64,000 nt of DNA from Guillardia theta CCMP2712. Its lineage: Eukaryota > Cryptophyceae > Pyrenomonadales > Geminigeraceae. Under the pieces are notes generated by a model, which saw only the letters and a program-made list of their open reading frames with translations, ran no database searches and was not told the origin of the DNA. The DNA is taken from positions 385,212-449,211 of the forward strand of contig NW_005434631.1 of the NCBI RefSeq assembly GCF_000315625.1, given 5' to 3'. Of this stretch, positions 11,240 to 22,578 are shown piece by piece; position 1 is the first letter of the stretch, and each line of letters begins with the position of its first letter. Made by a program: the position numbers and the translations under genes.

Positions 11240-11987
11240 TTATCCCCGCATCTTATATTATTTTATTGATGAAAGCGCTATGCGGGTGCAAGGGGGGGAG
11301 GGGAAGCGAGGGAATGAAGGAAGGGAAGAAGAGAATGATTTGAACCACAACATGAAAAATGCAGCGGCAAAGGACATTACAAAAAAATCGACACAGATAC
11401 TGAGATGAAATCAATAAGAAGAGAGCAAAGCATGAGAGGAGACAAGACAGCGAGAAGGGAGGCAGGTACGATGAGACGCAAGTGTGGAATGGGCGGACAA
11501 GGTGATACGGAGACTGAACATTTACATGATCTAGTTCTGTTTTTCAGCCATCTTGTTTCACACTTGCTTATCCCAAAATCATTGCTGCTATATCCACACA
11601 TCCATTCATCGTTTGAGTCACCCATAAATACTCAGCAATGATGGGATTTAGATTTTCCTTCAAAACAATCTGAAAGACTGCATTTCAAAATACATGGATT
11701 GTTAAATGATGGTAGTCATGGATTCATCTTGCCCATCCAACGAATCATGTCTTCCACTGATGAGAAGCTCAATTGAACATGCAACTTTCGAATTTATGCC
11801 ATGCTAAGGAGCCTGTTGTGGTGGCAGCAGTAAAACCATAACATCATCTATCCTATCTGCGGTCTTCGAGATTCTAACCTGCGAGCTCCCAGTCATTCCT
11901 CCTGGTTGGCTTCGCCTTCACACTTTCCCTGCCCGCAAGAAGCATCAGGGATATATCAACTCCACGGAACTCAGTCTCACGTGATGT
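11240..11987. other. Intergenic region, no gene seen
   Basis: Moderately A+T-rich sequence between the START gene and tRNA-Ala. Open frames are short, and I see no conserved protein, repeat array or RNA gene here. Confidence 0.6.
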
Positions 11988-12059
11988 GGGGCAGTAGCGC
12001 AGTGGTAGCGCGTCCGCTTTGCATGCGGAAGGCCCCGGGTTCGATCCCCGGCTGCTCCA
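11988..12059 (+). tRNA. tRNA-Ala (TGC)
   Basis: A full cloverleaf can be drawn. Acceptor GGGGCAG pairs with CTGCTCC, the D arm is GCGC-AGTGGTA-GCGC, the anticodon arm TCCGC-TTTGCAT-GCGGA gives anticodon TGC, and the T arm CCGGG-TTCGATC-CCCGG contains the B box. Discriminator A is at 12059 and no intron is present. A TTTT run at 12062-12065 fits a pol III terminator. Confidence 0.97.
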
Positions 12060-12065
12060 CCTTTT

Positions 12066-12919
12066 AAACCTCCGGTAGGGCTTTTACAAGGTTTTTTGTT
12101 TCTTATTTTATTTCTTTTTTTTTCCGAGGTTCTAGGTTTTTACTCCTAGGCTAGCCTCTTTACTCCCGCTGACCGTGACCGAGACTCATCCCGCATCAAC
12201 AGCCGCGGGGTGGGTAGGGTAGGTAGTGACTAGGGGTGGTCCTGGTTACTGCCGGTACCAGTCGCCGTGACGGTGACGATTGCTGCGGGAAGTGTTGGGC
12301 TGCAGAGGGGGTGGGTTACAGGACTCAAGCCTGGTCAGCCTCTGGTCAGTGGTTAGGGGGTAGGGGTAAGCAGGGTAGGGGAAGGGGTAGGGGTAAGCAG
12401 GCTAGGGGAAGGGGTAGGGGGTAGGGGCGGCCCGGGTAGGGGGTAGGGGGTAGGGGGTAGGGGGTAGGGGGTGTCAAATCTGCCACAGTCGTTTTATGAT
12501 TCCGGCGAATGACCGTCGGTCGGTACTAACCACCGACCACCGGTCATGTGGCCCAGCCTTGTGATGGCGCAGCACCGGGGTAGTCTGCAAAATATCTCCG
12601 CCACCCACTGGGGATCTTTCAATGAGGAATGGGGGTTGCTAACCGGGGTAGGGTACCGGGTGGCCGGGCCCTGGGCGGTGCAGTGACCCCGTTGACAGAG
12701 CCTCCGTGGTCGGAAGCGACTCGCTGAGGTGACCGGGTGGAGGATGAGTATGATGACCGGGTGGGTCAACACTGACAGCACCCTTTGAGCTTGTCAAGTT
12801 GAGTTAAGGATGGTAGGGTGGGGTGGTGGCGCCGTTCTAGGGCCATGGGGTGGTGGGGTACGTCTGGCCGAGTCCATGATAATCTGAGTGGATACGCACA
12901 AGCCAGTGTGAGAAGAAGC
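12066..12919. other. Intergenic region with G-rich tracts
   Basis: No gene seen. It contains GGGGTAAGCAGG and GGGGGTA repeats at about 12350-12475 and scattered CCGG words. The G-run pattern could form quadruplexes. An open frame upstream of 12920 lacks coding character. Confidence 0.6.
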
Positions 12920-13955
12920 ATGTCGAGGCGAACAGTCAAGGTGTGCGTACCTGAATCAGAGCTCAAGAACAAGAACAGCAACAAGGAGATCAGGTCAGAT
13001 ATGCTGAAGACGCAGGAACAGAGTTTCATAGCTGTCTCAAACTTGTCGAACTCGTCGAATATTTCAACTTTCACTGCTGAAACCTCAAATTTTGAATCCT
13101 TCTCTTCTCCCTCACTTTCACCATCTTCTGCTAAAACCTTGAAAAAACATTGTCATCACCATATAAATTCTGCAGAAATGGAGGTAGATCACAGTGGACA
13201 AACTTATGCACGACTGTGCTCCACATGCCTTATCCCTAATCCTTGCAAAGTCTCCAGAGATCAGATGAATGTTTTGAGGAGAAATTCCTTCTGTGCCTCG
13301 GCAACCTTGGTTCGATTGGAACTGTTTGAAGACAGCAATGACAAACGTGAGCAAGCAAGCTCCATCGCTTACAGACCAGTTGTGAATCGAAGCTACTCCA
13401 TCACTGTGATTCCACAAGCACACGAACCACGCAGCATCTTTTCAGTGAATAAAAAGGATCGGGGGAACCTCGTAAAGAGCAAGTGCGCTGAGTCAAAGAG
13501 AAGTTTGGAGGTAAGTCAGCTTGGTAAGTTAGCATGTTGGCGTGACTGCGCCTCAGATTGTGGTTCTCATTCATAGCCAGACCATCTCCGATCAGGTGAG
13601 GCACTTGGTGTGCATACAGCCACACCAGAGAGTGAGGGATCTATGCGGCGACCTTGCCCATCAAATCATCTCACAAGGACATCACAACCCAGTTACCGAC
13701 ATCCCTGATCATGGTATGACCACCGACTTCATACTCTTGCCCTCACGCAAATGCATGGACAAACCTCTCAATTGCAAGTTGAACATGGATCTACCAATGA
13801 GTGCAATCATGAAGGAATTAGGTTACCAAGCGAAGCAAGAGCGAATAACCTTGCATGCTTACAAACCTCAAGATCAATCGCAGTGGTCTCAGATCTTTGG
13901 CAATATGAGTTCCAAATCTAAACGAGATTCACTCGAGGATATATTTGAAACCTAA
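12920..13955 (+). CDS. Unrecognised 321-residue protein, two exons
   Basis: Exon 1 is 12920-13510 and exon 2 is 13581-13955, joined in phase 0 at GAG|GTAAGT...CCAG|ACC, giving 321 residues. The N-terminal half is Ser/Thr-rich and probably disordered, with a local LKKHCHHHI and a C-x2-C pair (LCSTCLIPNPC). The C-terminal ~125 residues (after TISDQVRHLVCIQP) look folded and mix short strands and helices. I do not recognise a family. The ATG at 12920 was chosen because sequence before it is Trp/Gly-rich and unlike protein. No signal peptide or membrane segment. Confidence 0.6.
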
Positions 13956-14090
13956 AACGAATCAAGATGATTCACATGATGTCAGCATATCTTTGTTAAT
14001 GTTGATTGAGGCGAAATGCAGCTTGTCCTTTGTGAATAGTGCAAAATGTAGATAGATATTCTTAATCGCTGCCTGGCTGTCTTTTATTTT

Positions 14091-15512
14091 TTATGGATGA
14101 ATGCTTACAATGAAAATTGTAACCAGGATTGCGACACTAGTGTTGCCTAAGCTGCTATTTGTTCTTCGTTTCCCTGGGAGTTTGACTCTTAAGCTCCTCC
14201 ACGCCATAGTCAGCAAGAAAGTCTCAAGAACAAGATCAGAAGATACATGTCGAGAGGTCAACGAGCTGAGGTAAGGATCGATTATGTGGCGATTGTTTCT
14301 GTAGATGGACGGACAGGTCATAATCCCGAGGAAAACTGCAAATCCAAATGTGAGAAAGCCAGTCACACGTCAGAGATGAAACGAGAACGACAAATCATTA
14401 ACAGTAGCTATGATACAGAAAGCGAGATGTTGGAAGCGAAAGATTATTCCACACGATTGAATCTCAGCATTTCTGCACTTTCACACTGTTGTACTAACCA
14501 AGAAGAAGAAGCGTCGAATCGCTGAAAATTATTCCAGCAAGAAGTCCCACAGAATATATCCCAACAATCTGAATCATCCACACGTTAATTTCATATGAAA
14601 AAGGCTCTTTGATGACACCTGCCCTATCTTTGTGTAATCCATGCCATCTATCTGCTCCTGGTACCATTCCGACAGTTGGTTGACAACAGCTACAACGCTC
14701 TTGGTGTACTCAGCGATCACAGAAGCATTCATTTGAAACCTTCATGGCAGAAACTCTAGTCATGCACACACCAAAGTCAAAACGTGTCAAACTTACACGA
14801 CATTCCCGACTTCTCCTTTTCCATCCTTGCGATACAACTTTACTGCCAAAGATGCACACAGATGCAAAAATCCTCCGATAGACAGAAGTGAGATCAAGCT
14901 CCATCCTCGGACCGTTATGAAGTAGTAGGAGCTCAACCCTGCGAACATGACGACCGATGACTTCTTCCATTCTTGCCACAAAGCTATCTTGGCCACTGCA
15001 AATCGAAAACACACGCCCGTCACAGAAGATATTTTTTCATCCCTCTCAATAGCACCTTCTTCCCACAGCCTGCCAACCACGTCAGCAGTATTACATACAC
15101 TCTGTTCCTACCTATTTTCTTTCACAATCGCTGAGGGAACCTTCTGCCATTTCTCCCCACCCAGCGGTTCGTCATGTAGATCATCCTGACGACAAGATGG
15201 AGTGCGAATCAGCCACAGGCTCACGCTTCCTCTCATAGCTCCTCCGATCTTCTCTTTATATTACTATGAAGCGTTTATCCCAAACACTTTCAAAACACGG
15301 ATCCAACATGAAATCCTGGCTGCATCAAATGAAATTTCGTACGCGAGGGCAGCTAAAATATTTTTCTTAATTTTTCGTGTCTTGTCACAACATTTAAAAG
15401 GATGTGTCAACAAGAAGCAAGTCTTTGCTCTGTTGCTCTCTTCTTGACTCACAGGCTTCTCTTGCTCTATGTCCTGCATGTTGGTCATCGCCGCTTCACT
15501 CACCTCAGCCAT
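14091..15512 (-). CDS. Reticulon-family membrane protein, multi-exon
   Basis: Exons on the minus strand: MAEVSEAAM... from ATG 15512 to a GTGAGT donor near 15455; an acidic exon at about 15190-15115; the main exon at about 14997-14810; an exon starting FQMNASVIAEYTK near 14740; a hydrophobic exon (IVGIYSVGLLAGIIF) near 14580; and a last exon stopping at 14091. The main exon has the reticulon hallmark: A-L-W-Q-E-W-K-K-S-S-V-V, then two closely spaced hydrophobic hairpin halves. A second hydrophobic pair, then TCPSIYRNNRHIIDPYL, matches the C-terminal part of the domain. Reticulons insert as wedges that curve ER tubules. The last exon is longer than usual and its tail is uncertain. Confidence 0.75.
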
Positions 15513-15899
15513 TGCAGCGAACTTTCGGTGACCAGTACCTCATTTCCGGATGTCATGTACCCTCCCAATCTACTATGAACACCCACCCATATCCCACAAA
15601 GCAAAAGTACCCCACCCCCCCCTTAAACCCCGACCTCCCAAGCTCTCTAGCAAGCTCAATGCCATGCAACAACGGGGCGGGCACGGGTTGCCATCACCGG
15701 GTCGGGCCCGGCCACCGGCCGGTCGCGGACTAGTGCGGTAGGTCCCGAGGAGACCTGATCTGATAAGAGGCTTCACTGAGTCATGCTGTCGCTGCCGCAG
15801 TGCGCATGGCAGGCCAGTGCTGAGGATGAGCGGCAGTGAGAGGAGGAGGAGGAGGAGGAATGGAAATGATGATGATGATGATGACGACGACGACAGTCG

Positions 15900-15973
<74 letters not shown>

Positions 15974-16036
15974 TGATGATGATGATGATGATGATGATGG
16001 TGATGATGATGGTGATGATGACGATGGTGATGATGG

Positions 16037-16074
<38 letters not shown>

Positions 16075-16243
16075 GTGATGTTCATGTCATCATAGGCCGG
16101 GCTAGAGAGCAGTTGAAGGCGCTTGGAGGAAGGAAGGACTTTACCGTCGGCGGTTCAAGTCACTTGATCTGACAATTGACACGTCTCAGGTTCAAGCAGG
16201 ACTCGTTGAGGCGCTAGGCTGAAACTCCTCCATCTGCTCACTC
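15513..16243. other. Intergenic region with GAT/GAC repeat and GC-rich block
   Basis: Contains a GC-rich stretch (about 15665-15735, GGGTCGGGCCCGGCC type) and the trinucleotide repeat listed next. No gene seen; Thr/Met/Asp homopolymer frames here are repeat translations. Confidence 0.7.
15838..16087. repeat. GAG, GAT and GAC trinucleotide repeat
   Basis: Blocks change in order: GGA, GAT, GAC with short interruptions, a long pure GAC block at about 15901-15972, then GAT with regular GGT interruptions. Three frames per strand are open, giving long homopolymer frames. Confidence 0.95.
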
Positions 16244-17303
16244 ATGCTTTCAAAAAGCGTTGACAACTCACATGGGACAGAAGAAATCGAACCCTATGAC
16301 GATGTAGATACAGGGATTGAGAATCTTGACCTCAATGACAAAGGGAAGATGAATAGCAATACAGATAGTGCTGATGAGACGAAACAAGCAGCGGAGAAGG
16401 AATCAAGTTTACAACCAGAAAGGATCTTGTATAAATGTACCATGTCTACAGATCCTTACGTTTGTATCATTCAAAACTTCCTGGATTTCGATGAGGTAGA
16501 CCAGCTGTTGTCTTTGACTCAAGGTAACTCCTCTTGTCTGCTTCTCGACCAGCTCAAATTCTTGTCCCCTCCAGGCAAATTCCTTCCCTCCTACAACGGA
16601 CGAGGATCGAGTATGGACATGTTGAAAGCTGACAACCCGTTCGACCACCTTCAACTAGAAGTCTCGGCCAACAGGACGTGCTTCTCCTGCACTCTCGATC
16701 CCTCCAGCCACCCAGTGGCCCTCCGAGTGACCCAAAGACTTGCCTTCCTCGCCGAGTGCAGCGAGTCCCATATCGAGTGTCTCAACATCCTCAGGTATCA
16801 ACCAGGACAGCACCACAAGCTCCATCACGACGGCTGCTTCCGTCCCAAGACAATCTTCATGTCAGCTTTGATCATGCGGTCTGAGCTCACAGAATGACGG
16901 AGATGCATAGATACCTGAATGATATCCCGAGGGGAGGGGGAGGAGAGACGAGGTGAGTGTTGTCTGACTTCGCTGAGCCTTCACAGCGATTCTTATCTCA
17001 TCTGAGCGATTGAGCATGAGGCTCAGGTTCCCTCACCTCGGCTATCGCTTCGTCCCGACCAAGGGGATGGTAATATCGCAGAGAACTGTTTGCCTCTGAA
17101 TGACCAGCCACATGCAGGCTATCATGTGGAGGAACACTCTGCCGGATGGCAACGCTGACTTGCGCATGATGCACGAAGCGTTGCCTCCAGTATCACAAGT
17201 GAAGTTCGCCATCAACTGCTTCGTCAACAAGAAGCCGACGTCCTACTCCTCTTGCAATAAGCCAGAGACGTGCAGCATCTGCCAAGAGTTTGGGGCAGCT
17301 TGA
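16244..17303 (+). CDS. Prolyl 4-hydroxylase-like 2OG-Fe(II) oxygenase
   Basis: Exons from ATG 16244 through the codons for PKTIF, an exon YLNDIPRGGGGETR after about 16905, an exon FPHLGYRFVPTKGM near 17029, and a last exon at about 17119-17303. The P4H catalytic core is present: ILRYQPGQHHKLHHDG supplies the HxD iron ligands, GGGGETRFPHLG is the conserved Gly/Glu strand, and DLRMMHEALP supplies the distal His, followed by VKFAIN with the Lys for 2-oxoglutarate. It should hydroxylate prolines in a protein substrate. The first two-thirds of the N-terminus is acidic and low complexity. I see no signal peptide, so a missing upstream exon or a cytosolic role are both possible. The intron after KTIF uses an unusual GTCAGC donor. 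Confidence 0.85.
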
Positions 17304-17356
17304 GATGATCAATGAATTCATTTCACTGGAACTGTGATGGCTTTCTAATTTACACG

Positions 17357-17981
17357 CTAAGATGCTCCTCCTGATGTGACAGAGTGCTGCTTCTCATCGT
17401 CTGCTGTCGCGGCGCTCTGCTTCACCTTCTTAACCCTCGGAAGTTTCGTCCCAAGCACTCTGCGACAGGTCAGCTGCTGAGCATGTTCGTGAGCCTTCAC
17501 CTCTCCATCTTGGCTATGAGCGCATTGTTAGGAACAGCCTTCCCATTCTCATACCACTGGATCGTTTGCACCTAGACTAGAGTGAGCAGCGTCCGGCAAG
17601 AGCCTGCTGCTCTACCGATTCGTTGAGAGCCTGCGCCAAATCTTTCTGGGTCATCTTCTTGGCCTGACGAGCCTTCATGATGGCCGTCTTGATCTCGTGG
17701 CTCACTTCTGTGGGGCTCTCTTTCGCAGCATCTCCTTGCTTCGGCTTCGACTGCGAGCTCTCTACGGGTCTCGGCTTGCGGATGATGACGGGCTTGGTGT
17801 CTTGACCTGACAAGTAGGACCCTCCTCGCAACCTCAGGCATGCCGCTGCTCTCTCCTGTGTTCGCCTGTCACAACCACACTCTTGTCTCCTTGTGTTCCA
17901 ATCCCTGCCAAGAGCAGATGAGGAAGCGTCCGAGAGAAAGAGAAGTAAAAGAAGCACACAAGCCTCTTTCAGCGGCAACAT
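17357..17981 (-). CDS. MBF1: Multiprotein bridging factor 1 with secretory-type leader
   Basis: Three exons, 17981-17616, 17571-17501 and 17459-17357, with 44- and 41-base introns in consistent phase give 179 residues. The C-terminal half is an MBF1/XRE helix-turn-helix: MTQKDLAQALNES, then VQTIQWYENGKAVPNN and IAKMERVLGTKL across two splice sites. KPVIIRKPRP resembles the start of the MBF1 N-terminal domain. MBF1 normally bridges activators and TBP in the nucleus. Here it is preceded by MLPLKEACVLLLLLFL, a good signal peptide, and LRLRGG at residues 49-54. That points to import through the secretory route, perhaps to a plastid or periplastid compartment. The family is sure; the location is inference. 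It converges on the prolyl hydroxylase gene with 53 bases between stops. Confidence 0.88.
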
Positions 17982-18929
17982 GCCCGTAATGTATTAAAAG
18001 CTGCCGGCAATGTCAATGTTGCAGACATCAGTTTCAACAAACACCAGTTCTTTCTTCTCTATTTCTCTTCCTCCCAACCCTCTTACTGAGACACGCCTTG
18101 CCTTCCATACACGTACTCTTTGCCTATACGCGCTCACATTCGCTTGGATTCATATCCTGTATTGCCTTGCCAATCTTTGTATTCCTCTTCCGGCCCCTCC
18201 CTTCCGTTCCGTTCCCTTCATTTGAACACATTTCTACTTGGCTCGCATTAACCATGGTCTCCCATTCTTCTTCTTCGTCTTCTTCTTCTTCTCACATCAT
18301 TTTCTTCTTCTCACGGGATCACTCGTCAATGACCCTCCCTGCTCTCTTCCCCCGCAGTTGCAGATGCCATTGTTCGTGCCCGCATCCCCGCCATCGCTGC
18401 TAGCCCTCATCCCCACTCTGATCCAAGCGGGTGACGTAGCCGCTCCTCGGGGACTCCAAAAATGATGGGAGACAAGGGGAGAGGAGAGGAGAGGAGAGGA
18501 GAGGAGAGGAGAGGAGAGGAGAGGAGACGAGACGAGAGGAGACGAGAGGAGACGAGAGGAGACGAGAGGAGACGAGAGGAGACGAGACGAGAGGAGAGGA
18601 GAGGAGAGGAGAAGAGAAGAGAGGAGCGGAGCGGAGGGGAGGGGAGAGGAGAGGAGAGGAGAACAGATTACAAGACAACACAAGACAACACAAGTGCAGA
18701 GAGGAGAAGAGAAGTGCAGTGCAGAGGGAGAGGGAAGTGAGATGAGGTGAGGAAAGAGAACAGGCATTGAGACGAGAAATTGATTTATGATGATAAGAGA
18801 AGGAATGAAAGGGGAGAGCTGTCCGACAATACAATGAGCATTGAAGTAAAATTTTGGAGTTGCAGGTTGTCGGACAGCGAGGAGAGGGCAAGAGAGCAGA
18901 ACAAAAATCGGCAAAGAAGGACTGCCACC
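17982..18929. other. Intergenic region with GAGGA/GACGA repeat
   Basis: Probable shared 5-prime region of the MBF1 and PDI-ERV genes, which diverge here. It contains a purine-rich pentamer array at about 18476-18665 (GAGGA and GACGA units in blocks) with a trailing acaagacaac duplication. Long Ser/Leu-rich and Glu/Arg-rich frames are repeat translations. No gene seen. Confidence 0.75.
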
Positions 18930-20446
18930 ATGAGTGGTTTCTTACAAGGGTTGAAGTCTGTAGACTTCTACAGGTGCTTCCAGCCTTGCCCTCCAGCTCG
19001 CTGACCGGTAACTTACAGAAAGCTGAAGAGAGACCTTCAACAAGAGCTCACCGAAGCCTCAGTGTCTGGAGCTGCGCTCAGCATCATAGCTGCCGTCATC
19101 ATGATCGGGCTGGTGGCTGCTGAGCTGACGGCCTACCTGACGGTCCAGTCGGAGTCGCGGGTGGTGCTGGATCACTTTGAGAGCTCGTCGGACGATACGC
19201 TGCAGGTGAACTTCAACTTCACCTTCCCCCATCTCAAGTGCGACTACGCGAGCGTAGACGCAACCAACTTCATGGGCACGCATGACGCAGGGCTCGCGGC
19301 TCGAGTCAGCAAGATAAGACTGGATAAGAACGGGAATTTGGTGGGGCGACATGACGACAACAAGAAGGAACTTCGACACACCACGGATGAGGTTCACGAT
19401 GGTCCTGAGACCTCCATCGCTCTCACCACCGACAACTTTGAGGCCAGTCATCACAAGTACGCCATCATGATCGTCAACTTCTACGCCCCTTGGTGTCACT
19501 GGTGTCAACGACTCGCTCCTGTCTGGGAGAAATCCGCCGCTACCATCGCGCAGAAATTCCCAGGCGACGAGAGGATCATCCTTGCTAAGGTTGATTGCAC
19601 ACACCAGTCGTCGGAGGCCTTGTGCATCAAGTATCGCATCGATGCCTTCCCTACCATCCTCGTCTTTCGAAAGGACGACAAGGGCGACTCACAGCACGAG
19701 TCCTACCATGGCGAGCGCTCGGTGCCGGCGATCACACAGTGGGCGGAGCATTTCATGTCACAGCTGAACAACGAGGTGCCGAAGAGCAGGACGGTGGACG
19801 CGAACAAGGATGGTGTTGTTGACTCGCATAACGGAGTGGGATGCATGGTCTCTGGTCTCCTTCACGTCCAGCGAGCGCCAGGAATGCTCAAGGTGCAGGC
19901 TGTGTCGGATAGCCATGAGTTCAACTGGGAGACGATGGACGTGTCGCACACCGTCAACCACCTCTCCTTCGGTCCCTTCCTGTCTGAGACGGCGTGGATG
20001 GTCCTCCCCCCCCACATAGCTGCCTCCGTCGGCTCTCTTGACGATCGCTCCTTCACCTCCGACCAGCACGTGCCAACCACGCACGAGCACTATGTGAAGG
20101 TGGTGAGACACGAGGTGACGCCTCCCTCTAGCTGGAAAGTAGCTCAGATCACGAGCTACGGCTACGTCGTTCACTCCAACAACATTCAAAAGGCTGGCGA
20201 AGTGCCGACAGTGAGGATCAATTATGACATTCTCCCCATCATCGTTCAGTTCCATGAGAAGAAGCAAGCCTTCTACCATTTCGTCACAAACCTCTGCGCC
20301 ATTGTCGGCGGAGTTTTTACTGTCGCTGGGATCATCGCGTCGTTGATGGATAAGGTGAGAGAGGGAGCAGAGGGAGAGGGAGAGTGACGAATGCGCAGAG
20401 CATCAACCTGATGCGGAAGAAGCAAGAGCTCGGAAAGTTGGGCTGA
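18930..20446 (+). CDS. PDI-ERV46 fusion (PDI-C / PDIL5-4 type)
   Basis: Exons 18930-18973, 19019-20354 and 20399-20446, phases checked. The order is: a short N-terminal segment with a transmembrane helix (ALSIIAAVIMIGLVAAELTA); an ERV-type luminal start; a thioredoxin domain with active site APWCHWCQRLAPVW (CxxC = C-H-W-C) at about residues 150-260; an ERV41/46-type luminal domain; a second transmembrane helix (LCAIVGGVFTVAGIIASL); and a tail ending RKKQELGKLG. It should cycle between ER and Golgi as a cargo receptor with oxidoreductase activity. The final exon was chosen because splicing at GATAAG|GTGAGA restores the family-like KKxxLGK tail. Continuing the frame gives only a Gly/Glu run. 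Confidence 0.92.
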
Positions 20447-20449
20447 GGG

Positions 20450-20705
20450 ACCTCAAGCGGCTCAGTGGGATGATGTAGCTTTTAGCAAACAAGCTTTGCC
20501 GTCATCTTCTGCTGACCCAGTTCTCTCGCCTTGTCATCTCAACCCAAAACACTTGCAAGCTGACGGAGAGCTCTTCATTCTTCTTCTTCTTCTTCTTCTT
20601 CTTCTTCTTCTTCTTCTTCTTCTCCCTCTATCTCCTCTCCTTCCTCCTCGCCTTCCTCCTCGCCTCTTTCATCACTCTCCTGTTCCTGCAGAGTCCGTCA
20701 GTTGC
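20450..20705. repeat. (CTT)n and CT-rich spacer
   Basis: A (TTC)n run at about 20576-20625, then CT-rich sequence, between the convergent ends of the PDI-ERV and SEC12-like genes. Confidence 0.9.
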
Positions 20706-20711
20706 TGACAA

Positions 20712-22578
20712 TCAGAGGTGCGGGGTTTCGACCTTGCGAGAGAAGCTGTTCATCACCTTCTCCTTCATCGCCTCCACCAGCTCGGTCACCTGCACAGAAG
20801 GTACTTGAAAGTTTTGAGCTGAGGACAGCAGCGATCGACCCATCACGCGTCCCCGCCTGCTCCCCAGCTCTATCAACATGTCAAACCAGTCGGTTGCTGC
20901 CGACATTATTTGTTGTCCGCGGTGTGCAAGCTTCTTCCACCTGTCCCCCAGCAAGGGCACCGAGTTACAGCTAAACTCCACCAGAGCCGCGAGGTTGTCA
21001 AACCCGACGCTCATCACGTCCCCATGTGCGAGCGCCTTGAGGCCAGTCACCGGCATCACGTGATGACTTGCTCGCCGCAGGACCCGCAGGCGATCGCAGC
21101 TGAGCTGCAGCATGTCGCCCTTGTCCGTTCCCACCACCAGGAAGTTGGCAGTCACGTCAAGACTCGTCACGCGTCCTCCGGTCACCTTCACCCGCCGCTC
21201 CACTGCCAGCGCCTTGCCTTTGAGGCTGTGAAGCAGCACCAACCCTCCCGTCGGTGTGTTGATGGCGCTACACACACTCTGACCCTCATCGCAGAAGCGG
21301 CAAGCTGCAAGTTCCACTGCATTGCCCTCCATGTCCGTCATGAAATCATCGCACGACGCCTGAGCAAGGCAGGTGTGGCTGGACAAGTCCCACACGCGAA
21401 TCGCCTTGTGAGAGGTGGAAACGAGCAAGGAAGATGCTTTGTTGAGCGAGAGGTCCACAATCTCCTCCTCCTCTCCGCCAGCCTTGCCTGCTCCTGCTAA
21501 CGTCGACGACAGCTTGAAGGAAGATTTCCCATCTGCCCTCCTCTTGTACAAATGGATCTTCGAACCGTTGGAAACCACCAGCAAGCCCCCCTGCAATCCC
21601 ACTGCCAGCCTCTTGCACGCGGACTTGTCAGTAGAATTGTTGATCTCGAGCTTCTGCGAGGACAGGGGTGTCATGCTGCTGAGTGAGAGCTCGGTGACGC
21701 TTCCTCCAGCCAGGCAGAGCATCGAGTTGCTCGTGTTGCTCATCGCCACCGCCTCAACCGCGTCTGATCCGAAGGCTGCGAAGGCCTTCACGAGCAGCTG
21801 CCCTCCATCATCCTCAATCAAGGTCGCTCTGACCATCTGCGTCAGAGCAGTAGAGAACAAGACGAGCGAACCTGTTCGGCAGCCCCTTTGCCTTATCGCC
21901 TCCTCCTCCAGCCACCACGAACCTTCCGGGACCTGCCGCCTCCACACACAAGGGAGGATAGTTGAGCTGCGTGGTGCGCATGGGGGGGCTGATCCTCTGC
22001 TTGACGGCCTGCGAGCGGGTGAGAGGAAAGGGACTCGATCCTCATCCTCACCTGCTGCGCTCGGTTGCTCATCCAGCTGGCCATGAGCACAACTGACCCC
22101 CACTTGACGAGGCTGCTCGCCAGGTCCCATCAGACATCCTACGGCAGCAGGAGACAAGGCAAGGCACCTTAAGGTAAGACGTCCACCCAGCAGCAGCACC
22201 TCCAGCACCCTCAGCAGACCCCCTCTCCAGAAGAGCTCCAAGTTGATCAGCCAAACCACAGCTACCATCCACCAAGTCTCCACCGCTCTAATCGCACTAT
22301 CAAGCAAAGGAGGTAGAGGCTGTGCGCTGTTCGCTTCGTCTTTCATCTTGATCCATGTTGTTCTCTCGCTCCGATCCTCCTCATTTTCCTCGCCTCCTCG
22401 AAGCCGCACAGCAGCGCTCCTGCTGAAGAGCCGCTTGCGATCAAGAGCATGTAGAGAAGAAGAAGAGATCAAGGCCTGCAAGAGGTCAACTCTGGTTTGA
22501 CTTCACTGCTCTCACCTCTGCGTTTGCAATGATGAATGCGCCTAAACAACAACAGAAGAGAAGATTCGAAAGAGTCAT
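20712..22578 (-). CDS. SEC12/PREB-like WD40 protein with N-terminal leader
   Basis: Five exons on the minus strand: 22578-22516, 22475-22168, 22112-22052, 22008 to about 21880 and about 21835-20712. The first gives MTLSNLLFCCCLGAFIIANA, a clear signal peptide. RLRGG follows at residues 45-49, then a strongly hydrophobic region (WWMVAVVWLINLELF and a second helix, WGSVVLMASW). The body starts YPPLCVEAAGPGRFVVAGGG, typical of SEC12/PREB, and continues as degenerate WD repeats (KAIRVWDLSSHTCLA). SEC12 is the ER exchange factor for SAR1 that starts COPII coats; its usual anchor is C-terminal. Here the anchor is N-terminal and no C-terminal helix is seen. Sure of a SEC12/PREB-like beta-propeller; location and activity are inference. 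Confidence 0.75.

Noticed and set aside
12350-12475. Telomere-like G-rich repeat
   Set aside because: Units such as GGGGGTA and GGGGTAAGCAGG vary and do not match a canonical telomere unit; genes continue on both sides.
15573-16095. Frames of Ile/Val and Thr/Met repeats
   Set aside because: Translations of GAT/GAC trinucleotides; equally open in other frames.
18297-18914. Two Ser/Leu/Pro-rich frames of 160-205 codons on the minus strand
   Set aside because: They run through GAGGA/GACGA pentamers and show only repeat sequence.
22481-22481. Start of the SEC12-like gene at this position
   Set aside because: The codon is TTG and is preceded by an intron acceptor; splicing to an exon at 22578-22516 yields an ATG and a signal peptide.
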